Shown one piece after another: positions 40,600 to 49,231 of a stretch of DNA of 64,000 bases. The stretch spans positions 62,001 through 126,000 of the IMG/VR virus record IMGVR_UViG_3300005436_000501; one strand, 5' to 3'. A program made the position numbers and the translations under genes. Every line of letters starts with the position of its first letter. The first letter of the stretch is position 1. This DNA is from a virus. The notes beneath the pieces are model-generated. The model saw nothing but the letters and a program-made list of their open reading frames with translations, ran no database searches and was not told the origin of the DNA.

Positions 40600-41247
40600 T
40601 CAGCGCGCGAACACCAGCAGCGCGACCGCGCCCAGGCCGAACGCTGGCGCGAAAAACAGCGTCTCCAGCTTGTTCCCGGTGCGCTGGATCACGGGGAGCA
40701 TGTAGTGCCGCCGGTGCGGCCAGAGCAGCGGACAGCCCTCTTTGGTCAGACAGTCACCGGCCAGGTGCGCGAGGATCCCGGCCGCGACCGACCACGGCAG
40801 CCACGACAGATCCGGCAACAATACCCACGTCGCGACCGCGGCGAGGAACCCGAACCCCGAGGACGCGCCCGGAGCCAGCCGAAGCGCGCGAGCCGCGAAC
40901 GTGTAGAGCAGGAACAGCGCACCGATCTCGAACCAGCGGCCGAACACCGCGTCGCCGAGCCACGTCAGCAGCGGGACCAGGGCGGCGAACAATAGCGAAT
41001 GCGTGGCGTGGCGGTGCCCGCCCGAAAGCCGGTGCACGATCCGGGTCACCGCCTTGCTGACCGGGCCGAACGTAAAGGCGATAGTGGCCGAGTCGTGGTC
41101 AGCATCTGCCAGCAACGCGGCACCCGCAGTGGCCAGCAGACCCGCAGCGACCGCGCCCCAGTGCGGGTGAACACCCACCGTGGGCGCGAGGCTGCACAGC
41201 CCTGCGAACGCGGTGCACCCGGACAGCGCGTGCGAGTGGCCGAGCAT
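40600..41247 (-). CDS. YdjM/DUF457-like membrane metal-dependent hydrolase
   Basis: 215 residues with about five membrane helices. LGHSHALSGCTAFAGLCSLA, ADADHDSATIAFTFG, SGGHRHATHSLLF and LAHLAGDCLTKEGCPLLWPH carry the conserved His/Asp set of the LexA-regulated YdjM family of integral membrane hydrolases. Homologues are frequent in plasmids and temperate phages, often under SOS control; biological role unclear, but membrane phospholipid or cell-surface modification is plausible. It overlaps its upstream gene by one base and ends the transfer-like operon. Confidence 0.85.
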   Translation of the reverse strand: MLGHSHALSGCTAFAGLCSLAPTVGVHPHWGAVAAGLLATAGAALLADADHDSATIAFTFGPVSKAVTRIVHRLSGGHRHATHSLLFAALVPLLTWLGDAVFGRWFEIGALFLLYTFAARALRLAPGASSGFGFLAAVATWVLLPDLSWLPWSVAAGILAHLAGDCLTKEGCPLLWPHRRHYMLPVIQRTGNKLETLFFAPAFGLGAVALLVFAR

Positions 41248-41528
41248 CAGGCGGCCTCGTCGATACGTCGCAGGGTCTCGGCCCCGAACGGGTCCAGGCG
41301 CACACCCGGTTTGCGTCCGACGGCGAGGATCTGGTCGAGCAGTTGCCGGTACTCGGCGCGCGCCTCGGGCGGCAGCGCGAACACCTGGGCGCGTGCGTGC
41401 GCGTGGTCGCCGTTGGCGGCGGCGCGCAGCCCGGTCTCAATCAGCGCGCTGACGGCGCCGTCGGCCGGGCCGGCGTATTCGTGCACCTGCCGTTCGCGCC
41501 CGAGCGTGATAGCGGTGATCTCGGCCAT
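41247..41528 (-). CDS. Small helical protein in the transfer-like operon
   Basis: 93 residues (ITLGRERQVHEYAGPADGAV, PPEARAEYRQLLDQILAVGR). Mostly helical, no motif recognised. It follows the FtsK/TraB-like gene and overlaps the YdjM-like gene by one base. Confidence 0.6.
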   Translation of the reverse strand: MAEITAITLGRERQVHEYAGPADGAVSALIETGLRAAANGDHAHARAQVFALPPEARAEYRQLLDQILAVGRKPGVRLDPFGAETLRRIDEAA

Positions 41529-41553
41529 GGTCGTGTCGTCTCCTTCGGGGTGG

Positions 41554-43617
41554 TCAGGCCGCAGCCTGGTAGTCGGTGTCGGCCCACATGCCGGGGTCGG
41601 TGCCCAGCGCCGCGTACACCCCGTGGGTGACGCGCAGGATCCTCCCTGCGTCCACGTCGCGCCTGAGCGCCTGGGAGACGGCGGACGGGTTCAGTCCGAG
41701 TTCGGTCACCAGCGCCCCGGAGGTGACATGCCCCGGGTGCTGCGCGAGGTAGGCGCGGATCAGCTCGCGCGCGCTGCCCACGGCGGGCGTTTCGCCCTGC
41801 TCCGCAGCGTCGCGGGCGGCGGCGGTACCGGATGCCGCACCGACGGCGGGGGCGGCGTCCTGCGTCTGCGCCGCTTTCGCCTCGGCCGTGTCCGCTGCGG
41901 TCGCCAGCGGCGTCAAATGCGCTGTGCTGCCGGCGTCCGCCCAGTCGAACACGGCGTTGTCGTCGAGGAAGAACGTGCGGAACTTCGCCGGCCGGTCCGC
42001 GCCCAGGATGTAACCCAGGCCGAAGGTCTTGGATCCGTCGGGGAACTGCTCCTCCAGCAGTCGCGGGTCGCCCGGCAGCTTCGGGAACGCCCCGCCCGTG
42101 ATCGCGTCCTCCGTGCGCAGGCACACCACCGACATGGACGCGAGCAGCGGCCGGATCGTGAACGAGTTGCCGAGCTCCGCGATCGACGGGATCTGGGTGA
42201 CCAGGCGCAGCCGCACGCCGCACTTGCGGCCCATCGACACCAGCCGCTCGATCAGCCACTTGGCGCGCGGGTGCGCGAGCACCATCGGCGCCTCGTCGAT
42301 GGTGACCGACAGGATCGGCAGGTCGAGGTCCAGGCCGAGCCGCGCGTAGGCGGCCGGGTCGTAGTAGCTCAGTCCCTTGTGTTCGCGGCCCTTGTCGTCG
42401 AACCATTTGACCTGCGCGAGCAGCTTGTTGCGCGCGATCATCTCCGCGAACGCGTCCTCGAGCATCGCCAGGCCCTCGACCGGTCCGCGCGCGAACCGGT
42501 CGACGCGGTCCTGCCAGTCGGGCAGCGACTGGCCCTCCTGCGGATCGCAGATCCAGGACACGATCAGGTGGCGTCCGTGCGGGTCGGTGGCGTGGCGTTC
42601 GCACAGCAGCGCCTGGTCCAGGTACCGGGACTTGCCGGAGCCCGAGCAGCCGACGACCACTTCCATGTTGGTGCCGGACTTGGGCTCCCAGAAGCGGATG
42701 CGCGCGGGCTGGCCGTTGATGCGCCGCCCGACGGTGGCGCATCCGGTGTCCAGGTCGATGGCGGGCCCGGGGAACGCGACGTTCTCCTGTAGGAGGTTCG
42801 TGGTGAAGATGGCGACGCGGGCGCGGTCTTCGCGCTGGTCGTCCCACCGCTCGAATGAGATCATCTGGCGGGCGGTGCCGCGCTGCGCGGCCATGCGCTT
42901 GTGCACTGCGAGGGATATCAGGTCGTCGTAGGACTGGCGGTCGGCGTCGAGTTGCACGTCCAGGTATGCGCCCAGCTTGTCGGCGCCCACGGCCAGGAGC
43001 TTGGACCCGGGGGCGAAGCCGCTGCGTTCCGGGGCGGCCTTCGCGGCCCACCAGGCGGTGATCTCTTCGCGTAGCGCGGAGTACTGGTCGCGCTCGGCCC
43101 GGGGCGCGCTGGTGCGCTCCCGGCGGCGAAGGTGTCGCGCCCACCAGGTGCCGGAGGCGGCGAGCGCCCCGGCGCCGAGGACGTCCAGGGCGAGCGGCGC
43201 GGTGGGGGACAGCGCTGTGGCGGCGCCCAGGTAGAGCAGCGCGGCGGTGTAGGCCAGGGCGTAGTAGGCGCGGCGCATCAGCGAGGGCGCGCGGTGTCGG
43301 TCGCGGCGGTAGAGCAGGTATCCGGCGAGCAGGAGTGCGGCGTACAGCAGTGGCCAGCCGAGGGCGGGCCCGTGTGCGGCGCCCTCGGCAGCGGCGAGCA
43401 CGACCCCGCCCGCAGCGGCGGGCGCGAACTCCTTCGGGTGTGTGGCCGCGCCCTTGACTGCGGCGACGGTCAGGTCGAGGGCGGCGTGCCCGGCCCGGCT
43501 GGCCCCGGCGCGGGCGAGCGCGCCGAGTTCGTCGGCGATGCGCTCGCCGACGCCGCCGCGCGCCGGGGCCGCGGGGGCGGTGCGGCGCGGCGGGGGCCGG
43601 TAGTCGGTGTCGCGCAT
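41554..43617 (-). CDS. FtsK/SpoIIIE-TraB-like DNA translocase
   Basis: 687 residues from ATG at 43617 (GGAGG site). Membrane helices lie at about 68-80, 88-103, 117-132 and 140-155. The ATPase has Walker A VVGCSGSGKS at about 321-330 and Walker B LPILSVTIDEAP, with an arginine-rich RRLVSMGRKCGVRLRLVTQI-like sensor region. The last ~70 residues form a winged helix (LGLNPSAVSQALRRDVDAGR). This is the layout of actinobacterial TraB-type translocases, which move double-stranded DNA between cells and recognise short repeats through a C-terminal winged helix. It heads a block with DUF2637 and other membrane genes like the spd genes of Streptomyces elements. Confidence 0.85.
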   Translation of the reverse strand: MRDTDYRPPPRRTAPAAPARGGVGERIADELGALARAGASRAGHAALDLTVAAVKGAATHPKEFAPAAAGGVVLAAAEGAAHGPALGWPLLYAALLLAGYLLYRRDRHRAPSLMRRAYYALAYTAALLYLGAATALSPTAPLALDVLGAGALAASGTWWARHLRRRERTSAPRAERDQYSALREEITAWWAAKAAPERSGFAPGSKLLAVGADKLGAYLDVQLDADRQSYDDLISLAVHKRMAAQRGTARQMISFERWDDQREDRARVAIFTTNLLQENVAFPGPAIDLDTGCATVGRRINGQPARIRFWEPKSGTNMEVVVGCSGSGKSRYLDQALLCERHATDPHGRHLIVSWICDPQEGQSLPDWQDRVDRFARGPVEGLAMLEDAFAEMIARNKLLAQVKWFDDKGREHKGLSYYDPAAYARLGLDLDLPILSVTIDEAPMVLAHPRAKWLIERLVSMGRKCGVRLRLVTQIPSIAELGNSFTIRPLLASMSVVCLRTEDAITGGAFPKLPGDPRLLEEQFPDGSKTFGLGYILGADRPAKFRTFFLDDNAVFDWADAGSTAHLTPLATAADTAEAKAAQTQDAAPAVGAASGTAAARDAAEQGETPAVGSARELIRAYLAQHPGHVTSGALVTELGLNPSAVSQALRRDVDAGRILRVTHGVYAALGTDPGMWADTDYQAAA

Positions 43618-43648
43618 GCCGTGACCTCCTTCGGGTTGGCGGAATTGG

Positions 43649-44203
43649 TCAGTGCTGCCGGAGCGTCGGGGGCGCGCCGTCCGCTTCGGCTGCGCGCGCC
43701 TCGTCGGCCTGGTTGAGCCGCCAGCAGGCGACGGCGTCACCGTGGGACGGCCGACAGTTGGCGTGGTCGACGCGCCCGTCGACAGCGGATGAGAGCAGCG
43801 CCTGGGCCAGGTCGCGCTCGCCCTGGAGCGCGACCACGTTGTGGCGCTCGGCGCCCGCCGTACACGGGCGCAGCGCGGCGAAGACGACCGCGAGCAGGTG
43901 GCGTGACGCGGCGACCGGCATGGCGAGAGCGAGCAGGGTCAAGTCCGGGCACTGCGGAACCTGGGCGGAAAGGACGGTCACCGGCCGGTCGATGGGCTCG
44001 CCGAGCGGATGCGGTTCCCACGCAGGCGATTCGGTGGCGCGCCCGAGAACGCGGGTCCAAAGCGTGGCGACGGCGTCGGGCAGCGGCTGGTTCGGGTCGG
44101 CCGCGAACGGGCGCGTGTCGCGGTGGCGCAGGAAGTCGACGATCGCGATGGACTGCACGGGATCGGCTGCGCCCACGGCGCCGGGGTGGATGGGGCGGGT
44201 CAT
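43649..44203 (-). CDS. Transfer-module protein of unknown function
   Basis: 184 residues (TRPIHPGAVGAADPVQSIAI...). No membrane segment; an alpha/beta profile with PVTVLSAQVPQCPDLTLLAL. It lies between the FtsK/TraB-like gene and a membrane protein in one operon. No family recognised. Confidence 0.55.
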   Translation of the reverse strand: MTRPIHPGAVGAADPVQSIAIVDFLRHRDTRPFAADPNQPLPDAVATLWTRVLGRATESPAWEPHPLGEPIDRPVTVLSAQVPQCPDLTLLALAMPVAASRHLLAVVFAALRPCTAGAERHNVVALQGERDLAQALLSSAVDGRVDHANCRPSHGDAVACWRLNQADEARAAEADGAPPTLRQH

Positions 44204-44228
44204 GGCGGTTCCTCCGGGATGCGGCGCG

Positions 44229-45371
44229 TTAGCTGGCGGGCAGTTGCGGGGCGCCGGCGGCGGGCAGCGCGTCCTGGCCGCCGGTGTCGGCGACGCCGTA
44301 GAACGCGCCGTGCGCCCCGGAATGCCCGGTCGCCATCGCGGCCTCGGCGTGCGGCATCTGGTGGCTGGCGAGCACGTCGAGCGCGGTGCGCGCGGTCTCG
44401 TGGTAGTTCGCCGCGGCGGACGCCATCACGGACGCGGTCGCGGCGGCGTCGTGGCACTGCGCGGAGAACGTCGCGGTCTGGTCGCGGTAGACCTGGCCGG
44501 CTTCGAGCAGGGCGTGGTAGGCGGCGGTGGACTCGGGGTCGACGCGCAGCATCGCCATCGCGGCGACGGCGTGTTCGAGGGAGGTGGTTTCGTCGGTGAC
44601 GCGGGCCGCGGTCTCCCCGGCGAACTCCGCTCCGGCGATCATGGAGGCGGAGGCGGCGGCGGCGTCTTCGGATTCCATGCCGGCGACTTGCGCGGTCTGG
44701 CCGGTGAAGTGGACGAGGGACTCGAGGTCGGTGATGTCGGCGGCCATGGTGTCGGGGTACTCCTGGGGCTTGGGGACGAGGTGAAGGGGGACGCGGCCGA
44801 GTCGGCGCAGGGCGACCAGGATCGGGGTGGGTGCGGCGGGTGCGTCGCCGGGTTCGGTGGCGGCGTCCTCGGGGGCCGGGGCGGGTGCGGTCCCCGGGCG
44901 CGGGGGCGTGTCTCCGGAGCCGGGCGGCGGGGAGTCCGGCCCGGGGGTCGGCCCGGGTGCTGCCGCGGCCCGCGGGCCGCGGGGGGTGTCGGCCGCGTCC
45001 GGGGCGGCGTCGCGTGCGGGGCGTCGTCGTTCGTTCCAGTCGCGGGCGCGGCGCGCGCCGGCTGCGGTGTGGCGGCGTCCGGCCCGGTACAGCTCGATCC
45101 CGGTGGCCCAGCCCAGGGCGAACCCGACGCCGGTGGCCCAGCCGAAGCGGTGCGCGGCGTGCAGGGTGCGGCCGTGCACCAGCGCGCCGAACCGCCCGGA
45201 CCGGGTGGTCGGGGCGGTGGCCGCGGCGCCCGCCGCGGTGGCGGGGGCGCCGGAATCGGGGCTCGCGCCACCGGGGGTGCGCAGCGACTCGCGCACCCCG
45301 GCGGCGGCGGACACCGCCAGCACGATCAGGTAGTAGCCGACGATCGCGTCGAGCAGGTCCTTGAACGTCAT
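44229..45371 (-). CDS. Membrane-anchored protein with helical C-terminus (Spd-like)
   Basis: 380 residues. An N-terminal membrane helix (VGYYLIVLAVSAAAGVRESL) is followed by a second hydrophobic stretch (FGWATGVGFALGWATGIELY), a Pro/Ala-rich linker and a long helical C-terminal region (LESLVHFTGQTAQVAGMESE, HAVAAMAMLRVDPESTAAYH). Such membrane proteins with coiled tails flank TraB genes in actinobacterial conjugative elements and help DNA spread within mycelium. Function inferred only from context. Confidence 0.6.
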   Translation of the reverse strand: MTFKDLLDAIVGYYLIVLAVSAAAGVRESLRTPGGASPDSGAPATAAGAAATAPTTRSGRFGALVHGRTLHAAHRFGWATGVGFALGWATGIELYRAGRRHTAAGARRARDWNERRRPARDAAPDAADTPRGPRAAAAPGPTPGPDSPPPGSGDTPPRPGTAPAPAPEDAATEPGDAPAAPTPILVALRRLGRVPLHLVPKPQEYPDTMAADITDLESLVHFTGQTAQVAGMESEDAAAASASMIAGAEFAGETAARVTDETTSLEHAVAAMAMLRVDPESTAAYHALLEAGQVYRDQTATFSAQCHDAAATASVMASAAANYHETARTALDVLASHQMPHAEAAMATGHSGAHGAFYGVADTGGQDALPAAGAPQLPAS

Positions 45372-45380
45372 CGCCGCCCC

Positions 45381-46034
45381 CTACACCAGGTGCGCGACGA
45401 GAGGGCCGACGTGCGCGGCGACGGCGGCGTACACCCAGGTCGCGCCCTGTCCGAAGTAGCCGGGCACGAGGGTGAACAGCATCGGGCCGAGGAACACGAG
45501 CAGGTCGGCGTCGCCGTGGTGGGCCTTGCCCTCGATCAGGTCGGCGAGCAGGTGCAGGCCGCGCCACAGTGCGAGGATCGCGACGAGGCTGAATCCGAGG
45601 GTCGCGGCCTGGTGCCCGGCGCCGGGGAACAGGTTCACCAGCCAGTGGAAGGCGCTGTCGGCGCGGCGGGCGCACCACAGCACGATGGTGCCGATGAAGG
45701 TGCCGGACGCGGCGACGCCGGCGACGGCGAACAGGGCGAGCGCGGTCCATCCGGCGAGGTGGCGCAGCAGGTCCAGGGGTTTCGCGCCGCTGTTCCCCAT
45801 GCCGGTGTCGGGTGTCGCGCGGCCCCGGCCCCGGGACGAGGCGGTGGTGCGGCGGCCGCGCAGCCCGCCGCGGATCGCGGTGGCGCGGGAGTTCAGGGAC
45901 GCGGCGACGGTGGGTACGCGGCGGCGCAGGATCAGGGCGAGGATGAGGCTGACGGCGGTGAGGCCGAGCAGCGAGACGCTGGTTTGGGCGGGGGTCAGGC
46001 CGGTGGTCATGGCCGGCGGCGCTAGGGCGCGCAT
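45381..46034 (-). CDS. Multi-pass membrane protein of the transfer-like block
   Basis: 217 residues from ATG at 46034 (GAGGAG site). Helices at about 15-35 (SLLGLTAVSLILALIL), 95-118 (WTALALFAVAGVAASGTF), 145-165 and 185-212 (FLGPMLFTLVPGYFGQGATW) indicate four passes. A Ser/Arg/Gly-rich cytoplasmic loop separates the first two. It is placed like spd membrane genes. No named family recognised. Confidence 0.6.
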   Translation of the reverse strand: MRALAPPAMTTGLTPAQTSVSLLGLTAVSLILALILRRRVPTVAASLNSRATAIRGGLRGRRTTASSRGRGRATPDTGMGNSGAKPLDLLRHLAGWTALALFAVAGVAASGTFIGTIVLWCARRADSAFHWLVNLFPGAGHQAATLGFSLVAILALWRGLHLLADLIEGKAHHGDADLLVFLGPMLFTLVPGYFGQGATWVYAAVAAHVGPLVAHLV

Positions 46035-46055
46035 CGGGGTCTCCTCGATTTCACA

Positions 46056-46072
46056 CCCGTGAACTTCACGGG
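46056..46072. promoter_or_regulatory. CCCGTGAA-C-TTCACGGG palindrome upstream of a transfer gene
   Basis: Perfect 8-bp arms around one base, 22 bases before the ATG at 46034. Its core GTGAANTTCAC recurs at 59759-59769 before the replication operon. A related but everted dyad TTCACTGTGAA lies at 46142-46152. Likely operator of a shared repressor. Confidence 0.55.
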
Positions 46073-46211
46073 CGGTTTGGGCGGCGATTCGGGGGATCTT
46101 GCTGGTGGGGCCGATCTTGCCTGCGTGGAGCGGCTGTCAATTTCACTGTGAATTCGTGGCGCGGCGACTGGGCGTGCTTGGCGGCTGGAACCCCCGGGCG
46201 GCACGGGTGGA

Positions 46212-46727
46212 GGGGTGTCACGTGCCGCCCGGGAGCGCTCGGGGGTGTCACCGGTGGGGGTGTCATGAGGCGCGCCGTTCGGGGGTGTCGTCCGCGTCCC
46301 GGGGGGTGTCACCGGCGGGGGTGTCGCTGCGGCGGCGGCTGCGTGTCACGCGCACGTAGACCTTGTCGACGGTGACACCCCGTGCGGCGAGCAGCGCCAC
46401 GACGTGGGAGGCGACACGGTCGGGCAGCAGGTCGTCCAGGCGCCGCACGGCCTCCGCGTTGGACATCTCCGCCCAGGCCGGGGGGCCTGCGGCGTCGAGG
46501 ACTTTGAGGTCGGCTTCGAAGTCGGCGTGGCTGAGCGGCACGGTGACACCCGTAGCGGGGGGTGTCGCTGCGGCGGTGCGCGATACCCGGGGCTTGCGGG
46601 GTGCGGTGCGGGGCGCTGATACGCGGGGTTTCGCGGGGCGTATCACCCGGGGGGTGTCACTCGCGCGGGGGGTGTCGACGGCCGGGGTATCAGCGGGGGT
46701 GTCGGCTGCGGGCGGCGTGGGGGTGTC
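46212..46727. repeat. Array of 8-bp GGGGTGTC repeats
   Basis: Exact copies start at 46212, 46242, 46257, 46282, 46303, 46318, 46559, 46651, 46669, 46696 and 46720 (11 in direct orientation) and one inverted copy at 46374. Six fall within 114 bases around the stop codon of the DUF2637 gene and two lie entirely beyond it, so coding need does not explain them. In the coding part they create Asp-Thr-Pro runs. Short direct octamers near spd/tra genes act as TraB recognition sites in Streptomyces plasmids; this is a candidate transfer locus. Confidence 0.6.
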
Positions 46728-47402
46728 CGCTTCGCCGAGGCTGATGCTCAGGCGCACCGCGGCGGACACCTTCCAGCGCCACGCGCGCCCGTGGGTGTCG
46801 CGCAGGGCGGCGATCCGGGCCAGGCGCGCCCGCTCCTGGGCGAGCGCGGCCGGGTAGGAGTTGGTGCGCCACAGCACCATGCGCCGCCACAGCTTCAGCG
46901 TCGGCCAGGGGGACAGCAGCCAGCGGGCGGCGGGGATCGGTTCGCGCAGGTTCGCGTCGCCCTTGAGCGCGGTGCGCCGCACCACGTGCCGCATCAGTTC
47001 GACGAACATCACCCACACCGACGGCATCAGCACGTGTGCGATGCGCCCGGCCGGGTCGCCCCCTGCGGCGTAGTTGAGGGCGACGGTGCCGAAGGTCGCG
47101 CCGTACACGGTGGCGCGGGCGAGCGGGTGGCTCATGCCGAGGCGGTTGAGGACCAGGTCGACGCCGGAGAACACCAGGACGGTCAGGTCGACGACGAGGG
47201 GTACGAGCCACGCCCAGCGGGGACCGAAGCTGGGGGTCATGCGCTCGGACACGGCGTGGAAGGACAGGGTCATGCCGGCGACGGCGATGAGGGCGGCGAG
47301 GATCCCGATGACGACGGTGACGGTGGTCCAGCCGGCGCCGAGGGGTTCGGGGTCGTTGTGTGTGTCGTGGGTGGTCATGGCCGCCTCGGTGGTCGTGGTC
47401 AT
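46263..47402 (-). CDS. DUF2637 membrane protein (Spd/transfer-associated)
   Basis: 379 residues with a GGAGG site. The N-terminal ~150 residues are the DUF2637 domain: helix 1 VTVVIGILAALIAVAGMTLS, FHAVSERMTPSFG, helix 2 AWLVPLVVDLTVLVFSGVDL, then YGATFGTVALNYAAGG and HVLMPSVWVMFVELMRH. The soluble C-terminus contains DTP repeats (ADTPADTPAVDTP), an Arg/Pro/Ala-rich linker and a small helical domain (LSHADFEADLKVLDAAGPPA, VASHVVALLAARGVTVDKVY). DUF2637 proteins are common in Streptomyces plasmids and AICEs, usually beside transfer genes. Confidence 0.82.
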   Translation of the reverse strand: MTTTTEAAMTTHDTHNDPEPLGAGWTTVTVVIGILAALIAVAGMTLSFHAVSERMTPSFGPRWAWLVPLVVDLTVLVFSGVDLVLNRLGMSHPLARATVYGATFGTVALNYAAGGDPAGRIAHVLMPSVWVMFVELMRHVVRRTALKGDANLREPIPAARWLLSPWPTLKLWRRMVLWRTNSYPAALAQERARLARIAALRDTHGRAWRWKVSAAVRLSISLGEADTPTPPAADTPADTPAVDTPRASDTPRVIRPAKPRVSAPRTAPRKPRVSRTAAATPPATGVTVPLSHADFEADLKVLDAAGPPAWAEMSNAEAVRRLDDLLPDRVASHVVALLAARGVTVDKVYVRVTRSRRRSDTPAGDTPRDADDTPERRAS

Positions 47403-47462
47403 CGTGGTCGCCTCCTTCGGGACGGTCGGGGCCGGCCGGTGGCGGCCGGGCGGGTGTGGTGG

Positions 47463-47528
47463 CTACTCAGTGGTCGTGGCCTGGGCGCCGGGGAAGGCGG
47501 TGCGGCCGGTGGTGGTGTGGGTGGTCAC
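47463..47528 (-). CDS. Possible 21-residue peptide (uncertain)
   Basis: GTG at 47528 overlaps the upstream stop by four bases (GTGA) and reads VTTHTTTGRTAFPGAQATTTE to a TAG. The overlap style matches the operon, but composition is low-complexity and no partner is known. Confidence 0.25.
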   Translation of the reverse strand: MTTHTTTGRTAFPGAQATTTE

Positions 47529-47731
47529 GGGCGCAGTCCGAGCAGTGCGAGGACTGCGTCGGTGTGCTCGGCGGCGGCTTTCGCGGCGCAGGCGCGTTCG
47601 TCGGGGTGCAGGGTGGGGTCGCGGGCTTCGCGGGTGGCGCGTTGGAAGTCGGCGTCGCGGTCGCGCAGTTCGGTTTCGGCGGCCGGGGTGAGGGGGTCGG
47701 GGGTCGGGCAGTTCTGGGGGTCGGCGGTCAT
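47525..47731 (-). CDS. Small helical protein
   Basis: 68 residues with AAGGAG before ATG (AAETELRDRDADFQRATREA, ACAAKAAAEHTDAVLALLGL). Helical, no motif. Part of a chain of small overlapping genes leading into the transfer block. Confidence 0.55.
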   Translation of the reverse strand: MTADPQNCPTPDPLTPAAETELRDRDADFQRATREARDPTLHPDERACAAKAAAEHTDAVLALLGLRP

Positions 47732-47746
47732 GGTCAGGCTCCTTGC

Positions 47747-48085
47747 CTAGATCGCGGGAAAACCGTCGAGGGACTGTCCGTAGCCGGGAAGATCGGCTGC
47801 GGTGTCGCGGTGGCTGTTGGCCCGTGCGGCGGCGCGGGCGCGGTCGATGCCGCGGCGGGCTGTCTTCTCGTCCACGCCGAGTGCGGCGGCGAGGTTGCGG
47901 GCGGCGCGGGTGGGGCCGCCGGTGGCGAGGCTGTAGGCGAGGGCGACGTCGGCGGGGGTGTGCGGGGTGGGGTGGCCGTCGAGCAGCCGCTGTGCAACGA
48001 CCTCGTCGGCGGGGCCGGCGGGGGTGTCGACGCTCAGGCCCCGGGAGACGACGGTACGGCGCGGGCGGATGTCGGTGGCGGTCAT
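47747..48085 (-). CDS. Small DNA-binding-like protein of the transfer operon
   Basis: 112 residues (MTATDIRPRRTVVSRGLSVD). The C-terminal part TPADVALAYSLATGGPTRAA, LAAALGVDEKTARRGIDRAR looks like an HTH of the phage/sigma-like type. Its ATG overlaps the stop of the gene before it by four bases (ATGA). Confidence 0.55.
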   Translation of the reverse strand: MTATDIRPRRTVVSRGLSVDTPAGPADEVVAQRLLDGHPTPHTPADVALAYSLATGGPTRAARNLAAALGVDEKTARRGIDRARAAARANSHRDTAADLPGYGQSLDGFPAI

Positions 48086-48240
48086 AGGACGGGCGCCTTC
48101 CGGCTGGGCGCGGCGGTGATCGTGACGCGCTGCGCGAGGGCCGCGGTGTCGGTGTCGCAGCGGTCGTGCGGGGTGCCGGTCAGGCACGGCACGCACACGC
48201 TCAGAGTGCGGGTCGGGGTCGCGGTGATCGCGGGGCTCAT
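48082..48240 (-). CDS. 52-residue Cys protein
   Basis: ATG at 48240. SVCVPCLTGTPHDRC gives a likely zinc knuckle, with strands VTITAAPSRKAPVL at the end. Both ends overlap neighbours (ATGA on each side). Too short for family assignment, but coupling to both neighbours supports it. Confidence 0.5.
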   Translation of the reverse strand: MSPAITATPTRTLSVCVPCLTGTPHDRCDTDTAALAQRVTITAAPSRKAPVL

Positions 48241-48398
48241 CGGGTCACCGCCGTCCGGGCGGGGTGTGCCTGCTCGGTGTGGTGGGTCTCGGCGCGGATC
48301 GCGGCGGACGCGGAGGCGTATCCGGCGCGCACGGTGTGGCAGCCGGGGGTGGTGCAGCGGAAGCCGGGGGTGGGGGAGTGGGGCTCGTGGATCGTCAT
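48237..48398 (-). CDS. 53-residue Cys/His protein
   Basis: ATG at 48398. GFRCTTPGCHTVRAGYASAS then ETHHTEQAH forms a C-x4-C plus His-His pattern. It resembles the short zinc-knuckle proteins common in Streptomyces conjugative elements. Overlaps both neighbours by four bases. Confidence 0.5.
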   Translation of the reverse strand: MTIHEPHSPTPGFRCTTPGCHTVRAGYASASAAIRAETHHTEQAHPARTAVTR

Positions 48399-48871
48399 CG
48401 GGCCACCGTCAGCTTGTCGGCCTCGAGGGTGGCGGTGACGAGTGCGTCGAGCGCCTCGGCGACGGTGATCATGATGTTGTGCTTGAGCACCACGAACCCG
48501 GCGAGTTCGGCCGCGCTCGGGGTCCAGCCGGTGGGGCGGGCGGGGTGGCGCAGCAGCTCGCGGGCGCAGTCCAAGGTGAGGGTGCGGGCGTGGTCGATCG
48601 CAGCCCGGGCGGCGGCGAGGCTGCGGGGCAGCCCTTCGGGCGTCGTGGTGATCCGGGCGGCGGACTCGGCGAGCGACTTGTGGTGGGCGCGGTTGGCGGC
48701 CTGTGCGCGCGCCATGCCGACGCCGAGGTCGAACACGGCCATGGCGTGGCCGGGGGCGGCGGTCTTGCGCGCGTCGCGCAGTCCCGCGGTGTAGCCGCGC
48801 AGGTAGGTCTGGTTGTCGCGCTCCAACTGCTCGGCGCTCTCGCCGGTGATGCTGGGCTGTACCTTGGTCAT
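48395..48871 (-). CDS. Helical protein at the head of the transfer operon
   Basis: 158 residues (MTKVQPSITGESAEQLERDN). A long helical body (AVFDLGVGMARAQAANRAHH, RSLAAARAAIDHARTLTLDC, LKHNIMITVAEALDALVTAT) with no motif. An AAGGG site precedes the ATG. Probably the first gene of the leftward operon after the XRE regulator. Confidence 0.55.
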   Translation of the reverse strand: MTKVQPSITGESAEQLERDNQTYLRGYTAGLRDARKTAAPGHAMAVFDLGVGMARAQAANRAHHKSLAESAARITTTPEGLPRSLAAARAAIDHARTLTLDCARELLRHPARPTGWTPSAAELAGFVVLKHNIMITVAEALDALVTATLEADKLTVAR

Positions 48872-48961
48872 CAGTGCCGACCCTTCGGACTCAACGGACT
48901 GCGGGTTTGGTGCGAGGCCCTGCCTTGGTGTCTTCAGCACCTCGGCGGGGCCGACTGGCTT

Positions 48962-49231
48962 CTATGCGGCGGCCGGTAGAGCCGACTCCAGCTCGGCCTC
49001 GGCGCACTCGTTCTCCACGACGAACAACTCGTCGAAGGACCACTCGGGATAGGTCGCGAGGATCGCCGCGATAGTGCGGGCGCTTGGCGTCTCGTGCCCG
49101 TTGAGCAGTCGGCTCAGCGTCGGCTGGTTGATGCCGGTGGCGTCCGAGCGCTGAACGTTGGTGCGGTGTCCCGCAGTGTTGGCGACCTTTGTGAACTGGG
49201 CCGCGTTGAGCCGGATCTTGACGGCGACCAT
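48962..49231 (-). CDS. XRE-family regulator (leftward)
   Basis: 89 residues from ATG at 49231 (GAAGGAG site). VAVKIRLNAAQFTKVANTAG begins it and the HTH is GINQPTLSRLLNGHETPSAR, followed by AAILATYPEWSFDELFVVEN. It stands divergently from a second XRE gene at 49407. Such pairs form lysis/lysogeny-type or copy-control switches. It is the likely controller of the leftward transfer operon that follows it. Confidence 0.82.
   Translation of the reverse strand: MVAVKIRLNAAQFTKVANTAGHRTNVQRSDATGINQPTLSRLLNGHETPSARTIAAILATYPEWSFDELFVVENECAEAELESALPAAA

Noticed and set aside
41554-43617. Chromosomal FtsK
   Set aside because: Too short, no FtsK gamma/KOPS-reading domain of the chromosomal type and neighbours are transfer-like membrane genes.
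46022-46312. Possible 96-residue minus-strand gene covering the GGGGTGTC array
   Set aside because: Composition is Pro/Thr/Arg low-complexity generated by the repeats, and it overlaps the DUF2637 stop and two dyads.
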